Part shown: piece after piece, positions 58,246-64,000 of the stretch
Numbering within the stretch: position 1 is the stretch's first letter
Layout of the letters: each line of letters begins with the position of its first letter
Origin: Erwinia mallotivora
GTDB lineage: Bacteria > Pseudomonadota > Gammaproteobacteria > Enterobacterales > Enterobacteriaceae
Length of the DNA stretch: 64,000 nt
NCBI RefSeq assembly: GCF_000590885.1
Contig: NZ_JFHN01000058.1
Coordinates: 1-64,000 of the forward strand
Reading direction: 5' to 3'
The notes under the pieces: model-generated
Database searches by the model: none
Seen by the model: the letters and a program-made list of their open reading frames with translations, nothing else
What the model was told of the DNA's origin: nothing
Translations under genes and position numbers: made by a program

Positions 58246-58870
58246 TCTGTTAATTGCGCAACTGAGCCGGTCAGTGCCCCCCGTCAGACGCGCCCCCGGT
58301 ATCAACCAGCGGCTGGCAGGCTGGCTGGCGATTGCCTTACCGGTGGGGACCGGCACCGGCCTGTTGCTTAACCGGGCGCTGACCGACTGGACAGCAACGG
58401 GGGCAGGCTGGACCGCCTTGCAATCACTGCTCTCCTTTCTGCTGGGGATACTGGCTATCCGCGCGGCCTTTGGCCTGAGCATCGCCGGTCGCCGGGTAAC
58501 AGGCTGGAGGCTGTTTCTGCCGCTGACCACGCTGTGGCTGGTCAGCTCCCTGCTGCAAATGCCTGCCAGTCCCTTGCCGGTCAACCTTGCTGAGGGCACC
58601 GGCTGCTATCTGTTCCTGCTGGGGGTCGCTACCCCGATGAGCCTGGTGATGATTGCCAGCCTGCGCCGTACACCGCTGCTCTGTCCGCTGCGCAGTCTGG
58701 CGATGGCGGGATTTGGCGTGGCATGGATAGCCGTCACCCTGCTGGCATTCTGTCACCCGATTCACTTCCATCTGCACGATCTGCTGATGCATCTGGCGGC
58801 CTGTGTGACCATCGTGCTGCTGACCATGGCGCTGGGAAAGCGCTTCGTCGCGCTGAACGTCGGGCGTTAA
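58232..58870 (+). CDS. NrsF-family (DUF1109) anti-sigma factor
   Basis: This 212-residue membrane protein has a short cytoplasmic N-terminus and six hydrophobic helices (GWLAIALPVGTGTGLLL; LQSLLSFLLGILAIRAAFG; FLPLTTLWLVSSLLQMP; CYLFLLGVATPMSLVMIASL; MAGFGVAWIAVTLLAFCHPI; LMHLAACVTIVLLTMALG). This is the NrsF layout known as anti-sigma of Caulobacter SigF. I prefer ATG 58232 to GTG 58229, with CGGAG 7 bases before. Two conserved cysteines (CYLF, FCHP) could sense oxidants or metals (inference). Confidence 0.85.
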   Translation: MKDHNLLIAQLSRSVPPVRRAPGINQRLAGWLAIALPVGTGTGLLLNRALTDWTATGAGWTALQSLLSFLLGILAIRAAFGLSIAGRRVTGWRLFLPLTTLWLVSSLLQMPASPLPVNLAEGTGCYLFLLGVATPMSLVMIASLRRTPLLCPLRSLAMAGFGVAWIAVTLLAFCHPIHFHLHDLLMHLAACVTIVLLTMALGKRFVALNVGR

Positions 58871-58936
58871 AATTAACGGCTGTGACATCAACGCGGATGC
58901 TTCTTATCGTTTTCTTTACCTGACGATAACTGACCC

Positions 58937-58982
58937 CTGTCATAAAGTGCGGCTAGACTGATAATGAGAATGAACGTTCATT
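58937..58982 (+). promoter_or_regulatory. Efflux operon promoter with TetR-type palindrome
   Basis: CTGTCA (58937-58942), 17 bp, GATAAT (58960-58965) is a candidate sigma-70 promoter. AATGAACGTTCATT (58969-58982) is a perfect 14-bp palindrome at about the transcription start, with the style of a TetR-family operator. No regulator gene is adjacent in the window. Confidence 0.55.
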
Positions 58983-58998
58983 AAAGGAATGCCGACAG

Positions 58999-60153
58999 AT
59001 GGTTTTCAATAAAATTGCACTGGTAGGGCTGACGCTGCTGATGGTGGGCTGCGATCAGAAGGCTGACAACAATGCCACTGAAAGGGTGACAGAAGTCGGG
59101 GTGGTGACCCTGAAATCTGCGCCGGTGGAGCTGTTCAGTAACCTTAATGGTCGGGTAACCGGGACGATGGTGTCTGACGTCCGGCCGCAGGTGGATGGCA
59201 TTATCAAGCAGCGTCTGTTTACCGAAGGCAGCGAGGTAAAGCAGGGCCAGGTGCTGTATCAGATCGATCCGGCCAGCTATCAGGCCAGCTACGATCAGGC
59301 CGTGGCGCAGCTGAATAATGCCATTGCCGTGGTGAAGAGCAGCAAATTAAAAGCCCAGCGTTACAAGGCGCTGCTGAGTGAAGAGGGGGTATCCCGCCAG
59401 GATGCGGATGATGCTGAGGCGACCTGGCAGCAGAATCTGGCCTCCGTTGCCCAGTACCGCGCTGCGGTGGAAAGCGCCCGCATCAATCTGGACTGGACAA
59501 AAATCAAAGCGCCGATCTCAGGTCGCATCGGCATCTCATCCGTTACTCCCGGTGCACTGGTCAGCTCCGGCCAGTCCGATGCGCTGGCGACCATCCGTGC
59601 CCTCGACCCGATTTATGTCGATCTCACCCAGTCCAGCAGCCAGCTGTTAAAACTGAAAAAACAGCAGGCCGGACGACCGGACAGCGACAGCGTGCCGGTC
59701 ACCGTCACGCTGGACGATGGCACCCGCTATCCGCAAACCGGCAAACTGGAGCTGACGGAAGTGGCCGTTGATGAATCCACCGGCATGGTTACCCTGCGGG
59801 CCATTTTCCCCAATCCGGATCGCGACCTGTTACCGGGCATGTACGTGCGGGCGGCGGTCAGCAATGGCGTGAAACAGGATGCGATCCTCGCGCCTCAGCA
59901 GGGCATCAGCCGTGATGCCAAAGGCAACGCCACCGCGTTGGTGGTGGACAAAGAGAATAAAGTGGTGAGCCGCGAAGTGGTGACCAGCCAGGTGCTTGGC
60001 AACCAGTGGCTGGTCAGCAGCGGGCTGGCGGCGGGCGACCGGCTGATTACCGAAGGAACCGGTAAAGTCCAGGCGGGGATGACGGTGAAAGCCACTGAAG
60101 TCAGCGACAGTAAAACCGCTGCCGACGCTCAGCCAGCCAGCGGAGGCCAGTAA
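58999..60153 (+). CDS. RND efflux periplasmic adaptor (AcrA-like)
   Basis: This 384-residue membrane-fusion protein has a lipoprotein signal (LLMVGC, Cys near 18). The order is barrel-sandwich/lipoyl ([20 protein letters not shown]), an alpha-hairpin (about 95-165) and then the second lipoyl half ([17 protein letters not shown]), followed by beta-barrel and membrane-proximal domains. It links the RND pump to the outer-membrane channel. First gene of a three-gene operon, only 2 bp before the pump gene. Confidence 0.93.
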   Translation: MVFNKIALVGLTLLMVGCDQKADNNATERVTEVGVVTLKSAPVELFSNLNGRVTGTMVSDVRPQVDGIIKQRLFTEGSEVKQGQVLYQIDPASYQASYDQAVAQLNNAIAVVKSSKLKAQRYKALLSEEGVSRQDADDAEATWQQNLASVAQYRAAVESARINLDWTKIKAPISGRIGISSVTPGALVSSGQSDALATIRALDPIYVDLTQSSSQLLKLKKQQAGRPDSDSVPVTVTLDDGTRYPQTGKLELTEVAVDESTGMVTLRAIFPNPDRDLLPGMYVRAAVSNGVKQDAILAPQQGISRDAKGNATALVVDKENKVVSREVVTSQVLGNQWLVSSGLAAGDRLITEGTGKVQAGMTVKATEVSDSKTAADAQPASGGQ

Positions 60154-60155
60154 GC

Positions 60156-63100
60156 ATGTTTGCACAGTTTTTTATCCGGCGGCCGGTGTTCGCCTGGGTT
60201 ATCGCTATCGTGATCATGATGGCGGGTATTCTCAGCATCAACAGCCTGCCGGTGGCGCAGTACCCCGACGTGGCACCGCCACAGGTGAGCATCCAGGCCA
60301 CCTACACCGGTGCGTCAGCGGAAACGCTGGAAAGCAGCGTCACCCAGGTGATTGAGCAGCAGCTCACCGGGCTGAATGGCCTGCTCTATTTCTCCTCATC
60401 CAGCACCGCCTCTACCGGCCAGGTGAAAATCACCGTGACCTTCGAACAGGGAACCGATCCCGACATCGCCCAGGTGCAGGTGCAGAACAAAGTCCAGCAG
60501 GCGGAAAGTCGCCTGCCTGAAGCGGTGACCTCACAGGGTGTGACGGTGGAGAAAGCGCAGAGCGACTTCCTGCTGATTATGTCGCTGTATGACAAAACCA
60601 ACAAAAGCAGCTCTTCTGACGTTGCCGATTACCTGGTCAGTAATATGCAGGATACGCTGGCGCGCCTGCCTGGCGTGGGTGGCGTACAGGTGTTTGGCGC
60701 GGAATATGCCATGCGTATCTGGCTGGATCCGGTCAAACTGGCCGCCTTTTCGCTGATGCCTTCTGATGTGGAAACGGCGCTGGAAAACCAGAATACCCAG
60801 GTCTCTTCCGGCCAGCTTGGCGCTTTGCCGTCGGGGAAAGAGCAACAGCTGGTTGCCACGGTGCAGTCCCGCTCGCGCTTACAGACGCCGGAGCAGTTTC
60901 GCAACATCATCCTGAAAAGCAAAACCGACGGTTCGGCGGTGCGGCTCAGTGACGTCGCCAGGGTTGAAATGGGCGACGATGACTACAGCTCCAGCGTGCT
61001 GGCTAATGGTCATCCCGCCTCGGGTATTGCCATCCAGCTGTCGCCGGGGGCCAATGCCCTCTCTACCGCAGAGAACGTCAAAAAGGCGGTGGAGGAGTTT
61101 AAAAGCAGTATGCCTGCCGGTTACAGCGTGGCTTATCCGCTCGACAGCACCGACTTTGTGAAAATCTCCATTGAAGAGGTGGTGAAAACGCTGGTCGAGG
61201 CGATCCTGCTGGTGATCGTGGTGATGTTTGTCTTTTTGCAAAACATTCGCACCACGCTGATCCCGGCCATCGCCGTGCCGGTGGTGCTGCTCGGCACCTT
61301 TGGCGTGCTGGCGGCATTCGGGTACTCCATTAACACCCTGACCATGTTTGGGATGGTGCTGGCGATAGGGTTGCTGGTGGATGATGCCATCGTGGTGGTG
61401 GAAAACGTCGAGCGGGTAATGCGTGAGGAGAACCTGCCGCCGCGCCAGGCAACGGAAAAATCGATGCGGGAAATCACCGGGGCGCTGGTCGGCATCGCGC
61501 TGGTGCTGTCGGCGGTGTTTTTGCCGATGGTGTTTTTCAGTGGCTCGACCGGCGTGATTTACCGGCAGTTTTCTATCACCATCGTCTCTTCCATGCTGCT
61601 GTCGGTGGTGGTGGCGCTGACGCTGACACCGGCACTCTGTGCCACCATGCTGAAACCCCACCGGCCGCAGAAAAAAGAAAAAGGGTTTTTCCCGTGGTTT
61701 AACCGCAGCTACGAGCGCGTGCAGACGCGTTATCAACACGGCGTTGCACGGGTAATCCACAGCCCGCTGCGTTATTTCCTGCTCTACGCGCTGATCCTTG
61801 TCGGCTGTGCGCTGCTCTATCTGCGCCTGCCCACCGGTTTTCTGCCCACCGAAGACCAGGGCTACATTATGGTGCAGTACCAGCTTGCCCCTGGCGCGAC
61901 GGAAAACCGCACCAGCGAAGTACGCAAAGCGGTACAGGACTATTTTCAGACCAGTGAAAAAGAGAATGTTGAAGTCAGTATGCTGGTCAATGGCTTCAGC
62001 TTTGCCGGTAGCGGACAGAATGCCGGGGTGGGATTTATCGCGCTGAAAAACTGGGATCAACGCAAGGGTGAAGAGAACAGCGCGGCGGGCATTGCGGCCC
62101 GCGCGATGCAACATCTCTCAGCCATCCGCGACGCACAAATTATCGTCATGACGCCGCCTGCGGTTTCCGGTCTTGGACAGTCTGATGGCTTCACCATGGA
62201 GTTGCAGGCGCGGGCCGGAACCGACCGCAGCCAGCTGATGAAGCTGCGTGATCAGCTGATCGCCGCAGCGGCCAGCGATCCCACCCTCACCAGCGTACGT
62301 GCCAACTCTCTGCCGGATTTGCCACAGTTGCAGGTCAATATCGACGATGAAAAGGCGCAATCGCTGGGCCTGTCGATTGCCGATATCAACAGCACCTTAA
62401 GCGCGGCCATTGGCGGCTCTTATGTTAATGATTTCACCGACCGGGGCCGGGTGAAAAAAGTCTATATGCAGGGCGATGCCGACTTCCGCAGTAAACCGGA
62501 AGATATCAACGGCTGGTTTGTGCGCGGCAGCGACAGCAGCGGCAACGACACCATGGTGCCTTTCTCCTCGTTTTCTTCCTCGCAGTGGGCCTACGGCGCT
62601 GACGCCCTGTCACGCTATAACGGTCTGTCATCCTATGAAATCCAGGGAACGGCGGCATCCGGCAGCAGCTCGGGTGATGCCATGACCGCGATGGAAAAAC
62701 TGGCGGCGAAACTGCCGGCAGGCAGCACCTATGCCTGGACCGGGCTGTCGTATCAGGAACGGCTGGCCGGGAGTCAGGCCATGTCGCTGTATGCCATCTC
62801 GCTGATTGTGGTGTTCCTCTGTCTGGCGGCGCTGTATGAAAGCTGGTCGGTGCCATTCTCGGTGATGATGGTGGTGCCGCTGGGCATTATAGGCGCGCTG
62901 CTGGCCACCGAGCTGCGCGGGCTGGAAAACGACGTCTATTTCCAGGTGGCGATGCTGACCATCATCGGGCTGTCGGCCAAAAACGCCATTCTGATTGTGG
63001 AGTTTGCCGAAGAGAATTACCGCAAAGGGCAGAGCCTGCTGGAGGCGGCGATCCACGCGGCGGCGATGCGTCTGCGTCCGATTATTATGACCTCGCTGGC

Positions 63101-63311
63101 CTTTATTGCGGGTGTGCTGCCGCTGGCGGTGTCAACCGGCGCGGGTGCTAACAGCCGTATTGCCATCGGCACAGGGATTATTGGCGGAACCCTCTCCGCC
63201 ACGCTGCTGGCAATTTTCTTTGTCCCGCTGTTTTTTGTGCTGGTGAGACGGGTATTCCCGGCGAAGCCGCAGTATGACGAGCAACTGCCCGTTGAAGAGA
63301 AAGGAGAATAA
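60156..63311 (+). CDS. RND multidrug efflux transporter (HAE1, AcrB-like)
   Basis: This 1051-residue inner-membrane pump has the AcrB length and layout: twelve helices with two large periplasmic loops. The proton-relay pair is in [14 protein letters not shown] near 404-417, and the partner Lys in [14 protein letters not shown] near 945. It exports amphiphilic drugs, dyes or detergents using proton motive force. It resembles SdeY/MexY and AcrB; the precise orthologue cannot be set by eye. Confidence 0.95.
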   Translation: MFAQFFIRRPVFAWVIAIVIMMAGILSINSLPVAQYPDVAPPQVSIQATYTGASAETLESSVTQVIEQQLTGLNGLLYFSSSSTASTGQVKITVTFEQGTDPDIAQVQVQNKVQQAESRLPEAVTSQGVTVEKAQSDFLLIMSLYDKTNKSSSSDVADYLVSNMQDTLARLPGVGGVQVFGAEYAMRIWLDPVKLAAFSLMPSDVETALENQNTQVSSGQLGALPSGKEQQLVATVQSRSRLQTPEQFRNIILKSKTDGSAVRLSDVARVEMGDDDYSSSVLANGHPASGIAIQLSPGANALSTAENVKKAVEEFKSSMPAGYSVAYPLDSTDFVKISIEEVVKTLVEAILLVIVVMFVFLQNIRTTLIPAIAVPVVLLGTFGVLAAFGYSINTLTMFGMVLAIGLLVDDAIVVVENVERVMREENLPPRQATEKSMREITGALVGIALVLSAVFLPMVFFSGSTGVIYRQFSITIVSSMLLSVVVALTLTPALCATMLKPHRPQKKEKGFFPWFNRSYERVQTRYQHGVARVIHSPLRYFLLYALILVGCALLYLRLPTGFLPTEDQGYIMVQYQLAPGATENRTSEVRKAVQDYFQTSEKENVEVSMLVNGFSFAGSGQNAGVGFIALKNWDQRKGEENSAAGIAARAMQHLSAIRDAQIIVMTPPAVSGLGQSDGFTMELQARAGTDRSQLMKLRDQLIAAAASDPTLTSVRANSLPDLPQLQVNIDDEKAQSLGLSIADINSTLSAAIGGSYVNDFTDRGRVKKVYMQGDADFRSKPEDINGWFVRGSDSSGNDTMVPFSSFSSSQWAYGADALSRYNGLSSYEIQGTAASGSSSGDAMTAMEKLAAKLPAGSTYAWTGLSYQERLAGSQAMSLYAISLIVVFLCLAALYESWSVPFSVMMVVPLGIIGALLATELRGLENDVYFQVAMLTIIGLSAKNAILIVEFAEENYRKGQSLLEAAIHAAAMRLRPIIMTSLAFIAGVLPLAVSTGAGANSRIAIGTGIIGGTLSATLLAIFFVPLFFVLVRRVFPAKPQYDEQLPVEEKGE

Positions 63312-63312
63312 G

Positions 63313-64000
63313 ATGTCAGCAAAATTAATGGCGTTATGCCTGCCGTGGTTGCTGGCTGGTTGTATCTCGCTGGACCCCCACTACCAGCGGCCGACCGTCC
63401 CGCTGCAACAACCCAAAGGCGAGGCGTATGGCGCGCAGAGTCAGGCGACGATGGGCAACTACCGGGAAACCGCGGTGGAGAGCTATATCCTCGATGCCAG
63501 GCTGCGTCAGGTGGTGGGCCTGGCGCTGGATAACAGCCGTGACCTGCGTGAAGCCGTGGCCAGCGTGAAAGCGGCGAGGGCGCAGTATGGCGAGGAGCGT
63601 TCGGCGCTGTTCCCGACCATCAATGCCGAACTGAGCGGCAGCCGCTCGCGGTCGCTGACCGGAGAGGGTAACCAGACCGCGCTCAGTTCCAGTTACACCG
63701 CGCAGGGCGCAACCAGCTCATTTGAGCTGGACTTGTTTGGTAAGAATCAGAGCCTGAGCCGTGAACAGTATGAAACCTGGCTCAGTACGCTGGAGGGAGC
63801 GCGCAGCACCCGTCTTACCGTGCTGTACAACACCGTTAACTACTGGCTGACGCTGGCGGCGGACCAGAGCAATCTGACCATTGCCCGGGACACCGCAGAG
63901 AGCGCCCGCCGCTCGCTGGAGATTACTCGTGCCCAGCTGCGTCACGGCACGGTATCGATGGTGGATGTCTCCTCCGCGGAAACCACCTTACAGTCGGCGC
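63313..64000 (+). CDS. Outer-membrane efflux lipoprotein (OprM/NodT family, partial)
   Basis: ATG 63313 follows the pump stop by one base, with AAGGAG upstream. The frame stays open to the window edge, giving about 229 residues. It starts MSAKLMALCLPWLLAGC (lipobox LLAGC, Cys 17), then SLDPHYQRPTVPL, and continues with helical OMF repeats (LRQVVGLALDNSRDLREAVA; FELDLFGKNQSL; ARDTAESARRSLEITRAQL). It is the outer-membrane channel of the tripartite pump. The C-terminal half is outside the window. Confidence 0.9.
   Translation, partial: MSAKLMALCLPWLLAGCISLDPHYQRPTVPLQQPKGEAYGAQSQATMGNYRETAVESYILDARLRQVVGLALDNSRDLREAVASVKAARAQYGEERSALFPTINAELSGSRSRSLTGEGNQTALSSSYTAQGATSSFELDLFGKNQSLSREQYETWLSTLEGARSTRLTVLYNTVNYWLTLAADQSNLTIARDTAESARRSLEITRAQLRHGTVSMVDVSSAETTLQSA

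Noticed and set aside
60879-62114. Long open frame antisense to the RND pump (411 codons)
   Set aside because: Shadow frame: His/Arg/Gln-rich with no recognisable domain.

Overview
The window looks like the chromosome of an enterobacterium close to Erwinia/Pantoea (Erwiniaceae). The housekeeping proteins (Ndh, Mfd, LolCDE, PhoPQ, PurB, MnmA, Icd, LdcA, EmtA, YcgR, TreA) are full-length and very close to the E. coli families. Gene order follows the E. coli ndh-mfd-lolCDE-cobB-pepT-roxA-phoQP-purB-hflD-mnmA-nudJ-rluE-icd ... ldcA-emtA-ycgR-ymgE-treA backbone, interrupted by accessory blocks. This assignment comes from recognising protein families and synteny; no database search was run.

Layout. 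1-1.1 kb: end of a SulP-type anion transporter overlapping a beta carbonic anhydrase. 1.7-11.9 kb: ndh, ycfJ, mfd, a small unknown gene, lolCDE and cobB. 12-17.5 kb: sitABCD Mn/Fe transporter, then a BenE-family transporter divergent from an XRE-cupin regulator across a long palindromic operator. 17.6-28.2 kb: pepT, roxA, phoPQ (PhoP box present), purB (PurR operator inside the coding sequence), hflD, mnmA, nudJ, rluE and icd. 28.3-36.4 kb: an AT-rich accessory island next to icd. It holds a GT2 glycosyltransferase, a LexA-like (S24) repressor divergent from a GH24 endolysin, a holin-like protein and an orphan tailspike, then an SOS-boxed DinI/MsgA-like gene and two small lipoproteins. 36.4-39.6 kb: ldcA, emtA, ycgR (sigma-28 promoter) and a GlsB/YmgE-type membrane protein. 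40-45 kb: a four-gene chaperone-usher fimbrial operon. 45-49 kb: a Fur-boxed TonB-dependent siderophore receptor and periplasmic trehalase. 49.6-50.8 kb: an orphan type VI secretion VasL/ImpA-like gene. 50.8-55.7 kb: a DASS transporter divergent from a three-domain soluble NADH:fumarate reductase. 55.8-58.9 kb: periplasmic peroxiredoxin, a DsbD lacking its alpha domain, an ECF sigma factor and an NrsF-type anti-sigma factor. 59.0-64.0 kb: a tripartite RND efflux operon whose outer-membrane gene runs off the window.

The best candidate for an undescribed system is the 30.7-34.4 kb cassette. A RecA-cleavable-type repressor faces a sigma-70 promoter whose -10 overlaps a perfect operator, and that promoter leads to endolysin, holin and a signal-less tailspike polysaccharide depolymerase, with no capsid, tail or integrase genes. 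I infer an SOS-triggered holin/endolysin (type-10-secretion-like) release module for a depolymerase. The second candidate is the sigma/anti-sigma, peroxiredoxin and DsbD cluster, preceded by a motif resembling the Caulobacter SigF promoter.
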